Source: Sulfurospirillum cavolei (lineage in GTDB: Bacteria; Campylobacterota; Campylobacteria; Campylobacterales; Sulfurospirillaceae). Taken from it: a stretch of DNA of 64,000 bases. This document shows, piece by piece, positions 25,987 to 34,068 of the stretch. A program made the translations under genes and the position numbers. The notes below the pieces were generated by a model. That model was not told the origin of the DNA. It ran no database searches and saw only the letters and a program-made list of their open reading frames with translations. Each line of letters begins with the position of its first letter. The stretch's first letter is position 1. Where the stretch lies: NCBI RefSeq assembly GCF_000813325.1, contig NZ_BBQE01000008.1; one strand, 5' to 3'.

Positions 25987-27030
25987 ATGCAAATTGACGA
26001 AAATAAGAAAAAAGCGTTAGACTTGGCAATCAAGCAGATCGATAAGGCGTTTGGAAAAGGTGCGCTCGTTAGACTCGGCGATCGCGTCGTCGAGCCGATC
26101 GCGTCGATTAGCACCGGTTCGCTCGGATTGGATTTAGCTTTGGGAATCGGAGGGATTCCTCAGGGACGTATTATCGAAGTGTACGGACCGGAAAGCTCGG
26201 GTAAAACGACGCTTTCGCTTCAAATTATCGCCGAAGCGCAAGCCAAAGGAAGCGTGTGTGCGTTTGTGGACGCAGAGCATGCCTTGGACGTAAAATACGC
26301 GGGCAATTTGGGCGTGGATATCGAAAATCTTTTGGTATCGCAACCGGATTTCGGCGAACAAGCACTCGACATCGTCGAGACCTTAGCCAGAAGCGGCGCG
26401 GTCGACGTGATCGTCATCGACTCCGTTGCGGCGTTAACGCCTAAAAGCGAGATCGAAGGCGATATGGGCGATTCACATGTAGGGCTTCAAGCGAGGCTGA
26501 TGAGTCAAGCACTCCGAAAGCTAACGGCGGTCGTTCATAAAATGAACACGACGGTTATTTTTATCAACCAAATTCGTATGAAAATAGGAACGATGGGATA
26601 CGGATCGCCCGAGACGACTACCGGCGGAAACGCTTTGAAATTTTACGCATCGGTACGGATCGACGTACGCAAGATCGCAACGCTGAAACAAGGCGAAGAG
26701 CAAATCGGTAACAGGGTCAAAGCAAAAGTGATTAAAAATAAAGTAGCGCCTCCGTTTCGTCAAGCAGAGTTTGATATTATGTTCGGAGAGGGTATCTCTA
26801 AAGAGGGCGAACTCGTCGATTACGGCGTTAAGCTCGATATTATCGATAAAAGCGGTGCATGGTTTAGCTACAACGAAACCAAACTCGGGCAAGGGCGTGA
26901 AAACGTGAAGGCCTTCTTGAAAGAAAATAAAGAACTAGCCATAGAAATTGAAGAAAAAATAAAACAAGCGATCAACGGCAATGCCATGGTTATGGCATGC
27001 GGAGCAGACGACATAAAGGACGATGAATGA
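25987..27030 (+). CDS. recA: Recombinase RecA
   Basis: 347 residues, full length. RecA forms ATP-dependent filaments on single-stranded DNA for homologous recombination, SOS control and natural transformation. Walker A GPESSGKTTL is near residue 67, and the L1/L2 loops and QIRMKIGTMGYGSPETTTGG are intact. The C-terminal tail ends in acidic residues (ADDIKDDE), as usual. A TACAAT-type -10 lies upstream (about 25954). It overlaps eno by 4 nt (ATGA); recA-eno is a conserved pair in this phylum. Confidence 0.97.
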   Translation: MQIDENKKKALDLAIKQIDKAFGKGALVRLGDRVVEPIASISTGSLGLDLALGIGGIPQGRIIEVYGPESSGKTTLSLQIIAEAQAKGSVCAFVDAEHALDVKYAGNLGVDIENLLVSQPDFGEQALDIVETLARSGAVDVIVIDSVAALTPKSEIEGDMGDSHVGLQARLMSQALRKLTAVVHKMNTTVIFINQIRMKIGTMGYGSPETTTGGNALKFYASVRIDVRKIATLKQGEEQIGNRVKAKVIKNKVAPPFRQAEFDIMFGEGISKEGELVDYGVKLDIIDKSGAWFSYNETKLGQGRENVKAFLKENKELAIEIEEKIKQAINGNAMVMACGADDIKDDE

Positions 27031-28295
27031 TTTATATTGAAGATATTGCAGCAGACGAAGTGTTGGACAGTAGGGGAAATCCTACCGTACGCGCTACGGT
27101 CACCTTGAGCGACGGTACGAGCGCAAGCGCAATCGTTCCAAGCGGTGCAAGTACGGGCAAACGCGAAGCGTTAGAGCTTCGAGACGGCGATAATCGCTAT
27201 ATGGGCAAAGGCGTATTAAAAGCTTGCGAAAACGTGAACGGCGAAATTTCGGACGAGTTAATCGGGCTTAGTCCGTTTAATCAAGCCGTGATCGATCAAG
27301 CGATGAAAACGCTTGACGGTACGGACAATTACGGACGTTTAGGTGCCAATGCGGTTTTGGGCGTTTCAATGGCGGTCGCACGTGCGGCGGCGTTGAGTTT
27401 AGATATTCCTTTGTACCGCTATTTGGGCGGTAGCAATGCGATGACGCTTCCTACGCCGATGTTTAACATTATCAACGGCGGTAGCCACGCCAACAACAGC
27501 GTCGATTTCCAAGAATATATGATTATGCCTTTAAATTTCGAGAGCTTTACCGAAGCACTTCGTGCGGCGACCGAAGTGTACCATCATTTGAAAAAATTAA
27601 TCGCGGCGATGGGCGAGAGTACGGCTTTGGGCGATGAGGGCGGCTTTGCTCCGAATCTCAAAGATAACGAAGAGCCGATTAAAGTGATTATGGAAGCGAT
27701 TGAAAAAGCGGGCTACAAACCCGGTATCGATATTGCGATTGCACTGGATGTTGCAAGTAGCGAGCTGGTCTGTGAAGGCGGTTACCGACTCGAATCCGAA
27801 AAACGAACGCTCAGCAGTGCCGAAATGGTGACGTATTATGAAAACCTCTGCGCAAAATATCCGATCGTTTCCATCGAAGACGGTTTGAGCGAAGACGACT
27901 GGGAAGGCTGGAAACTCTTGACAGAGAGACTCGGTGCTAAAGTCCAACTCGTCGGCGACGATCTTTTTGTTACCAATAAAAAAATCTTAGCCGAAGGTAT
28001 TGCTAAAGGTATCGGTAATGCCATTTTAATTAAACCGAACCAAATCGGTACCGTTACCGAGACGATGCAAACCGTTCGTTTGGCGCAACGTAATAACTAT
28101 AAATGTATTATGAGCCATCGAAGCGGAGAGAGTGAAGACGCGTTTATTGCCGATTTCGCGGTAGCTCTCAATACGGGCGAAATCAAAACGGGAGCAACGG
28201 CGCGCGGCGAGCGAACGGCAAAATACAATCGCTTGCTTGCAATCGATAACGAACTTGTCGTAGGCGAGTATATCGGTAAAGAACTCTTTGTTTAA
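27027..28295 (+). CDS. eno: Enolase
   Basis: 422 residues. Converts 2-phosphoglycerate to phosphoenolpyruvate. Catalytic features are evident: GASTG loop near residue 40, the metal ligands in the barrel (ALDVASSE, SIEDGLSEDDWEGW, VGDDLFVTN), the catalytic Lys in ILIKPNQIGT, and SHRSGESEDAFIADFAV at the end. It may use 2-phosphoglycerate from the glycerate kinase encoded at 7909-9048. The start overlaps recA by 4 nt and the stop overlaps the next gene by 1 nt. Confidence 0.97.
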   Translation: MIYIEDIAADEVLDSRGNPTVRATVTLSDGTSASAIVPSGASTGKREALELRDGDNRYMGKGVLKACENVNGEISDELIGLSPFNQAVIDQAMKTLDGTDNYGRLGANAVLGVSMAVARAAALSLDIPLYRYLGGSNAMTLPTPMFNIINGGSHANNSVDFQEYMIMPLNFESFTEALRAATEVYHHLKKLIAAMGESTALGDEGGFAPNLKDNEEPIKVIMEAIEKAGYKPGIDIAIALDVASSELVCEGGYRLESEKRTLSSAEMVTYYENLCAKYPIVSIEDGLSEDDWEGWKLLTERLGAKVQLVGDDLFVTNKKILAEGIAKGIGNAILIKPNQIGTVTETMQTVRLAQRNNYKCIMSHRSGESEDAFIADFAVALNTGEIKTGATARGERTAKYNRLLAIDNELVVGEYIGKELFV

Positions 28296-28570
28296 TGAGC
28301 GATGTTTTAGACGAATTTGAAGACGAAAAAGAAGAAGAGGGCGGAACGGCTCTCTTCTCTTTGAAAATTTTGGGTTTGGTCGTCGTCGTAGTGGGTTTCG
28401 GTCTTTATATCGGAGACGTGCTTTTCGGTAAAAGTTCGTTAGACGTCTTACTTAATCTTCAGGCCGATAAAGATACCCTAAGCGTCAAGATTCAAAGCCT
28501 TAAAGAAGAGAATGCGGTGTTACAAAAAGAGTATTTCGAGCTTAGGCAGTTAGACCCCGATAAACGCTAA
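28295..28570 (+). CDS. FtsB/DivIC-like septum protein
   Basis: 91 residues. A short acidic cytoplasmic N-terminus, one membrane helix (about 24-44) and a periplasmic coiled coil (LQADKDTLSVKIQSLKEENA) ending with EYFELRQLDPDKR, the arrangement of FtsB/DivIC division proteins that bridge FtsL and FtsQ. Sequence similarity in this family is low, so the call rests on architecture and on the recA-eno-(small coiled-coil protein)-AMIN order known from Campylobacter. ATG overlaps the eno stop by 1 nt. Confidence 0.72.
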   Translation: MSDVLDEFEDEKEEEGGTALFSLKILGLVVVVVGFGLYIGDVLFGKSSLDVLLNLQADKDTLSVKIQSLKEENAVLQKEYFELRQLDPDKR

Positions 28571-28583
28571 ATAAGGAGAGCAG

Positions 28584-29291
28584 ATGCGCAAGGTTCTTTG
28601 GCTTTTACTATCACTTTTTATGATTGCAGAAGCGAGGGAAAATCCTTTCGAATCCGCCGAATCCAAAACGATCGGGAAAGCAACGCAAGTCGAAGAAACG
28701 CGTACGGATTTTTCCACCGCTTCCGTTACGCTTCCCTCCAGTGCGCGTATTTTACGCAGTCTTACCCTTACGTTCCAAAACCTTGACGGCTCGATCAGCG
28801 AAGAGATCGTCGCCATCGATCAAACTATCGATTGGCATCAACCCCTAATCCTCTCGGCGCAAAAAGCAGCACCTTTGAAAGAAACCAAAGAGTCCAATAC
28901 CACGCAAGCCCTCGTTAACGCCATCAAAGAGAAAAAAGAAGAAGCTCCCAAAAGCGTTACGTTACCGAAGATAACGACTCCTAAAAAAGAACCCGATCCT
29001 TTAAAATTTAACACTACGTTGGCTTTAAGCGTGAACGGTAACGAGATTTCTATTTTTACGCAAGATACGAAAGTGCGCGATTTTTTGATTGCCGATCCGT
29101 ATAAAGTCGTCGTTGATTTTAAAAAGAACAATACGCTTGCCACGCAAACGTTGACGATTGCGCAAGCTCCTTTCGTTTCGGCGACGCTTGGCGGGCATGA
29201 CGGATTTTACAGGGTGGCGATTTTGCTAGACGGGCATTATCGGTACGATATTTTGCCTTTTAACGGCGGGTATGTGATTAAACTCAAATAA
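28584..29291 (+). CDS. Exported AMIN-domain protein
   Basis: 235 residues. Signal peptide at 1-18 (ending MIAEA). A long low-complexity middle rich in Lys, Glu, Thr and Pro (about 95-145) leads to a C-terminal AMIN domain (about 145-235: VRDFLIADPYKVVVDFKK ... GFYRVAILLDG). AMIN domains bind peptidoglycan or localise proteins to the periplasm or septum. The same position in Campylobacter jejuni is held by a periplasmic glycoprotein; glycosylation of this one is unknown. It is last in the recA-eno operon and ends in a bidirectional terminator. Confidence 0.82.
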   Translation: MRKVLWLLLSLFMIAEARENPFESAESKTIGKATQVEETRTDFSTASVTLPSSARILRSLTLTFQNLDGSISEEIVAIDQTIDWHQPLILSAQKAAPLKETKESNTTQALVNAIKEKKEEAPKSVTLPKITTPKKEPDPLKFNTTLALSVNGNEISIFTQDTKVRDFLIADPYKVVVDFKKNNTLATQTLTIAQAPFVSATLGGHDGFYRVAILLDGHYRYDILPFNGGYVIKLK

Positions 29292-29330
29292 ATTTGCGTT
29301 GATTCTTTTTGACATGTCGGAAAGAAAATG

Positions 29331-29377
29331 AAAAAGAGTGAGTGACATGTAAGGAAAATCCTTACATGTCACTTTTT
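29331..29377. terminator. Bidirectional terminator made from two inverted TTACATGT words
   Basis: A perfect 15-bp inverted repeat, AGTGACATGTAAGGA (29341-29355) and its complement (29359-29373), with an AAA loop. It is flanked by A-rich DNA on the left (29331-29335) and T5 on the right (29373-29377), so it can act in both directions for the AMIN gene and gltA. Each arm contains one TTACATGTCA, the enriched oligomer of this window. The gltA stop codon overlaps the T run. Confidence 0.88.
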
Positions 29378-30662
29378 AAAGTTCGTATTTGGGTGTTCTC
29401 TCAAGCGGTCCTAAGTAGTGTTGTCGCGGTCGGGCGATTTTCATATCGGGTTGCTCTTTGAGTTCGATCCATTGCGCGATCCATCCGGGTGTTCGACCGA
29501 TAACGAAAATAACCGCAAACATCTCTTTGGGGATTTTGAGTGCCTGCAAAATGAGTCCGGAATAAAAATCGATATTCGGATAGAGTTTACGCTTGATAAA
29601 ATAGTCGTCGTTTAAGGCGATCTCTTCGATACGATGCGCAACCGCCATCAATTCGGTATCCAACGCCAAATCGCTTACCAATTGTTTTTGAAGGTTTTTC
29701 AAAATCGTCGCACGGGGATCAAAGTTTTTATACACCCTATGCCCGAAGCCCATCAATCGAAACGGATCGTTAGGGTCTTTGGCTTTCGCGATAAATTTAT
29801 CGACGTTTTCGACTTTACCGATCATCTCTAATTGGCGAATGACCGATTCGTTTGCACCGCCGTGGGCTCGACCCCATAAGGCTCCGATACCGGCACTGAT
29901 AGCCGCGTAAGGATGCGTATGGGTGGACGCAACGACGCGAACCGCCGTCGTGGAAGCGTTTTGCTCATGATCGGCGTGCAAAGTAAAAATCGTATCGAGT
30001 GCTTTGACTTCGATCGGTTTGAGATCGATATGATGGTGCGGATAGCCTCGCAACATGTACAAGAAGTTTTCGGTAAATCCTTTATCCAAATCGGGATAGA
30101 TAATCGGGAGCCCTTGCGAATAACGGTACGAAAATGCCGCAATCGTAGGAATTTTTGCAACGACGCGGTGCGCCATCTCTTTCACTTGATCGGGCGAATC
30201 CAAATCCAAGTGATCAAAATAAAAAGCCGAAAGTGCGGAGACCGCCGCCGAGAGAATCGCCATCGGATGCGCGTTGTCCGGAAACGCGTCGAAGAGTTTT
30301 CGCATACTTTCATGAATAAACGAACGTTTTTTGAGTTCCATTAAAAAGTTTTTGTATTCGTCTTTAGAGGGTAACTCTTTGTGCAAAAGTAGATACGCCG
30401 TATCCAAAAAAGATTTTTTCGTCGCCAAATATTCGATATCGTATCCTCGATACATCAATTTGCCGATATCGCCGTCGATGTACGTGATGCGTGAGCGACA
30501 GCTTGCGGTTGAGGTAAATCCGCGATCGAGCGTAAACATTCCCGTTTCGGGATAAAACGTAGAGATATCCACGACATCGGGTCCCATCGTAGATTTTAAA
30601 ATCGGAAATTCAAAAGTTTTACCCGTACGGTTGTCGGTCAGGCTAATAGAATCTTTACTCAT
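29376..30662 (-). CDS. gltA: Citrate synthase
   Basis: 428 residues from ATG 30660-30662, chosen over the ATG two codons upstream because AAGGA is then correctly spaced. Type II (hexameric-type) citrate synthase, condensing oxaloacetate and acetyl-CoA at the entry of the (oxidative or reductive-branch) TCA cycle. Catalytic residues are in HADHEQNASTTAVR (His), GRAHGGANE (His) and GFGHRVYKNFDPR. A minus-strand TATAAT lies at 30689-30694. gltA, bioB and topA are close neighbours in Campylobacter too. Confidence 0.96.
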   Translation of the reverse strand: MSKDSISLTDNRTGKTFEFPILKSTMGPDVVDISTFYPETGMFTLDRGFTSTASCRSRITYIDGDIGKLMYRGYDIEYLATKKSFLDTAYLLLHKELPSKDEYKNFLMELKKRSFIHESMRKLFDAFPDNAHPMAILSAAVSALSAFYFDHLDLDSPDQVKEMAHRVVAKIPTIAAFSYRYSQGLPIIYPDLDKGFTENFLYMLRGYPHHHIDLKPIEVKALDTIFTLHADHEQNASTTAVRVVASTHTHPYAAISAGIGALWGRAHGGANESVIRQLEMIGKVENVDKFIAKAKDPNDPFRLMGFGHRVYKNFDPRATILKNLQKQLVSDLALDTELMAVAHRIEEIALNDDYFIKRKLYPNIDFYSGLILQALKIPKEMFAVIFVIGRTPGWIAQWIELKEQPDMKIARPRQHYLGPLERTPKYEL

Positions 30663-30837
30663 ACGCATCCTTTTTCAAATAATAATTTATTATATCAAAT
30701 CTTTCGTTTCGCAGATAGTCTAAATTGTAAGCACAATTGAATTAGAGAGAAGATGATTTAAAAAGTTAGTTCAAAAATTTTAGAATAGGCTTCGCGCAAA
30801 ATGGAGTATGAGTACAATCAACGCATGCGACACAGGC

Positions 30838-30897
30838 ATAAACCGTTGCGCACAAAGCCTAAAATGCCTCTTTCAAGCATTGCGCGCAACGGTTTAT
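30838..30897. repeat. 14-bp perfect inverted repeat in the gltA-bioB gap
   Basis: ATAAACCGTTGCGC at 30838-30851 and its exact complement at 30884-30897, separated by 32 bp that contain GCCTAAAATGCC. The latter could pair alternatively with GGTTTTAGGCAT at 30915-30926. The element lies 21 bp beyond the bioB stop, in a 256-bp gap between bioB (minus) and gltA (minus). There is no T run, so it is not a standard terminator. It may be a remnant of an insertion or an mRNA 3' structure. The overlapping 67-codon frame is not convincing. Confidence 0.65.
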
Positions 30898-30918
30898 CGT
30901 GCATCGTTTTTGAAGGTT

Positions 30919-31761
30919 TTAGGCATGACATGTACGGGCAATTTCGTAGCCTAAGCGTTCGATCATCGCACGATCGCGCTCAGGCAGTTCCCCTTTGGTC
31001 GTGAGGTAATCGCCGATGACGATCGCGTCCGCACCCGCTTCGAAAATATCGCATTCGGGCGAAAAGGTCGTCTCTCTCCCGCCCGCGATCATTAAGCGCG
31101 TTTGCGGAAGGGCTTGGCGTATTTGCCGAAGAATAGTCAATGCCTCTTTTTCGCTTAGGTGCGCCGTTTGAAGCGGCAATGCCGCATTATGGATAAAAAA
31201 GTTGATCGGCATCGTAAAAGGGTTGAGCGATTGAACACTTTGAATGAACGCTTGGCGGTCTTCTTCGCTCTCTCCTAGCCCGAAAATACCTCCGCTACAA
31301 AGTGCTAGTCCCGCTTCTTTCGCATTAAGACAGGTTTGGTAACGCGCTTCCCACGAATGCGTCGTACAAATGCGTTCGTAAAAGGCTTGAGAGGTTTCGA
31401 GATTATGGTTATAGGCGTCAATGCCGGCACATTTAAGCGTTTTAAGTTGATCGACGCCGGCGATGCCGTTACAGGCGATGAGATGAATGTCTTGAAGTTC
31501 TGCTTTGATCGCACGTGCGGCGTCACAGACGTAGGCGAGTTTTTTATCGTCCAATCCTAAGCCCGAAGTCACCAAACAAAAGCCGATCGCACCGTTTTTT
31601 GCCGCATTTTTTGCTTCAAAAACGATTTGTTCGATTGATTTGTATTTGTAATGCGCAATATCGGCTCGATGATGCGCGCTTTGCGTACAAAAGCCGCAAT
31701 CTTCCGCACAACTTCCGCTAGAGATATTACTAATAGCACATAAAAAGATGGATTTTTTCAT
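30919..31761 (-). CDS. bioB: Biotin synthase
   Basis: 280 residues, the short BioB form found in Campylobacterota. Radical-SAM enzyme inserting sulfur into dethiobiotin. The 4Fe-4S/SAM motif is CAEDCGFC (within SGSCAEDCGFCTQSAHH, about 17-31), and GGIFGLGES and AGGRETTFSP are typical barrel segments. Biotin is used by the accB product encoded at 52988-53470. The gene lies between topA and gltA on the minus strand; a 256-bp gap with an inverted repeat follows. Confidence 0.93.
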   Translation of the reverse strand: MKKSIFLCAISNISSGSCAEDCGFCTQSAHHRADIAHYKYKSIEQIVFEAKNAAKNGAIGFCLVTSGLGLDDKKLAYVCDAARAIKAELQDIHLIACNGIAGVDQLKTLKCAGIDAYNHNLETSQAFYERICTTHSWEARYQTCLNAKEAGLALCSGGIFGLGESEEDRQAFIQSVQSLNPFTMPINFFIHNAALPLQTAHLSEKEALTILRQIRQALPQTRLMIAGGRETTFSPECDIFEAGADAIVIGDYLTTKGELPERDRAMIERLGYEIARTCHA

Positions 31762-31834
31762 AGACGGTATTTTCCTTCGTAATTAATAGAGTTTTGCAAG
31801 GAGACGCATTGAGCTAAAGAAGCCAAGACGCTTG

Positions 31835-33919
31835 TTAGGCGTCTTCTTTATGCTTGCATTTGATGCACTCAAAAATCTCTTTTTTACGCAGTTCGCGTTT
31901 TGCCATAATGTAGCCGCATTCGGGGCATTTTTTATCGGTCGGTTCGTAGTTGGAGATAAATTTGCACTTAGGATAGTTTCCGCAACCGAAAAATTTTCCG
32001 CGACGGGAACTTCGCTCGATAATCTCGCCTCCGCATTCGGGACACGGAACGCTTAAGGTAATTTTTTCCTTCGGCGCGGCGGCGGTTGTTTTTTTGAGGT
32101 TTTGGGTGTACTTACATGTCGGATAGGTACTGCATGCGATAAACTCGCCGAAGCGTCCTTTGCGTCTAACGAGTTCTTTGCCGCACTTAGGGCACATTTC
32201 GCCGGTAAAAACGACCACTTTTTGGCTTTCGATGCCCGTTTTACCTTGAGTGACTTGCGCCTCAAACGGTTCGTAAAACTCCCATAAAATCGATTGCCAG
32301 TCCTCTTTATCTTCGGCGATAAGGTCTAAACGCTCTTCCATCGTCGAGGTAAACGAAGAATCGACGATTTGCGGAAAATGTTTTTCCAAAAGTTCGGTGA
32401 CTTGAAACGCAATTTCGGTAGGAACGATCTGTTTTTTCTCGATGCCGATGTATTCGCGTGCGCTCAATACCGAAATCGTCGGTGCGTACGTCGAAGGACG
32501 GCCGATACCCAAACTTTCGAGCTTTTTGATCAAGCTTGCTTCGGAGTAGCGTGAAGGCGGTTCGGTAAAATGCTGATTGGCGTCTAATTTGCTGAGCGTG
32601 ACGGTTTGCTGGAGTGAGAGGTTCGGAAGCAGTTTGTCTTTGTCGTTATCGCCGTACACTTTATAAAAGCCGTCGAAAAGAAGCTTTCTTCCCGTTGCTT
32701 TAAACTTCCCGTGCGTACTTTCAAAAACGAGGGTTTGCGACTCGAAACGCGCGTTGGTCATTTGAGATGCTAAAAAGCGATTGTAAATCAGCGCGTAGAG
32801 TTTGAACTCATCGGGTTTAAGGTACTCTTTGGCAATTTCGGGCGTAAACGATAAAATGGTCGGACGAATCGCTTCGTGCGCCTCTTGCGCGCCTTTACTT
32901 TTGTTGGCGTAAAAGCGGGGTTTCTCCGGCAAATAAGCTTCGCCGTAGGCTTTTTGAATCGTTTCGCGCGCCGCATGAATCGCTTCTTGCGCAACGTTTA
33001 AAGAGTCGGTTCGCATGTATGTGATAACGCCCATCGTGCCTAAGTGCGTTTGCACGCCTTCATAAAGCGTTTGTGCCAAAATCATCGTTTTTTTAGGAGA
33101 GTATCCTAGCGAACTCGAAGCACTTTGTTGAAGCGTCGAGGTCATAAATGCCGGACTCGGAGAGCTTTCGCGCTCTTTCTTCTCAATCAACGCAACCTGA
33201 AAGTTCTCGTGAAGTAGCGTCTCTTTGATTGCCTTAGCGCGCGTCGCGTTTTGGATGCTCATTTTTTCGATTTTTTCGCCTTCAAACTCGATTAACGAGG
33301 CTTCGACGGTTTTGTTAAAGAGCGCATCGATGCTCCAAAACTCCTCTTCTTTAAACGCTCGGATCTCTTTTTCGCGATCGACGACGATTTTGAGCGTGGA
33401 GGATTGTACCCTGCCGGCACTGAGCCCCTTTTGGATTTTAGAAGAGAGCAGGGGCGAGAGTTTATAACCGACGATACGGTCCAGCAATCGTCTGGCTTGT
33501 TGCGCGTTGATGCTGCTTTCGTCTAAGATGCGCGGATGCTCTAATGCATGCGTGATGGCATGTTTGGTAATTTCGTGAAATACGATACGCGGCAAGCTTT
33601 TGGGGTCTTTTCCGATCGCCGTAGCGATGTGAAAGCCGATCGCCTCTCCTTCTCGGTCCTCATCGGTCGCGATATAGACTTGATCCGCTTCTTTTGCCAA
33701 CTCTTTGATCTCTTTGACCACGCTTGCGTGATCTTTGGAGACGCGGTATTCGGGGATAAAGGCTTTATTTTCGATTTTGATACCGAAACTGCTTTTGGGA
33801 AGATCGCGAATATGACCCTTGGATGCGACAACCGTATAGTTTTTGCCTAAAAAATTTTTAATCGTTTTTGCTTTTGTCGGGGATTCGACGATAATGAGAT
33901 TTTTCACTAATTTTTCCAT
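31835..33919 (-). CDS. topA: DNA topoisomerase I
   Basis: 694 residues. Type IA topoisomerase relaxing negative supercoils. The Toprim domain starts with LIIVESPTKAKTIKNFLG (about 8-25), and the active-site Tyr is in GVITYMRTDSLN. Three C-terminal zinc-finger-like units are visible: CPKCGK...C-C about 592, CPECGG...C-C about 636, and CPECGY...CIKCKH at the end, the set typical of this phylum. A palindromic TTACATGTAA (33922) lies just upstream of the start. Confidence 0.96.
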   Translation of the reverse strand: MEKLVKNLIIVESPTKAKTIKNFLGKNYTVVASKGHIRDLPKSSFGIKIENKAFIPEYRVSKDHASVVKEIKELAKEADQVYIATDEDREGEAIGFHIATAIGKDPKSLPRIVFHEITKHAITHALEHPRILDESSINAQQARRLLDRIVGYKLSPLLSSKIQKGLSAGRVQSSTLKIVVDREKEIRAFKEEEFWSIDALFNKTVEASLIEFEGEKIEKMSIQNATRAKAIKETLLHENFQVALIEKKERESSPSPAFMTSTLQQSASSSLGYSPKKTMILAQTLYEGVQTHLGTMGVITYMRTDSLNVAQEAIHAARETIQKAYGEAYLPEKPRFYANKSKGAQEAHEAIRPTILSFTPEIAKEYLKPDEFKLYALIYNRFLASQMTNARFESQTLVFESTHGKFKATGRKLLFDGFYKVYGDNDKDKLLPNLSLQQTVTLSKLDANQHFTEPPSRYSEASLIKKLESLGIGRPSTYAPTISVLSAREYIGIEKKQIVPTEIAFQVTELLEKHFPQIVDSSFTSTMEERLDLIAEDKEDWQSILWEFYEPFEAQVTQGKTGIESQKVVVFTGEMCPKCGKELVRRKGRFGEFIACSTYPTCKYTQNLKKTTAAAPKEKITLSVPCPECGGEIIERSSRRGKFFGCGNYPKCKFISNYEPTDKKCPECGYIMAKRELRKKEIFECIKCKHKEDA

Positions 33920-33986
33920 CTTTACATGTAAACATTTTTGCGTATTCTATCTAAAAAAAAATCTTTTGAAAACTATGCGTTAAAAC

Positions 33987-34013
33987 TAAAGTTTTTTTTG
34001 AGGGTGTCGATCT
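33987..34013 (+). promoter_or_regulatory. Sigma-28 (FliA) type promoter of the flagellin gene
   Basis: TAAA at 33987-33990, a 15-bp spacer rich in T, then GTCGATCT at 34006-34013, matching TAAA-N15-GCCGATAA. It lies 56 bp upstream of the flagellin ATG. This is the expected class for late flagellar genes in Campylobacterota. Confidence 0.78.
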
Positions 34014-34068
34014 TGTTTTCATCAAAGGCAAGGATGCCTGCGAAATACAAAAGATAAAAGGATTTATC

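Noticed and set aside
30801..31004. 67-codon plus-strand frame in the gltA-bioB gap
   Set aside because: It runs over an inverted repeat and into bioB antisense; no ribosome site and no recognisable family.
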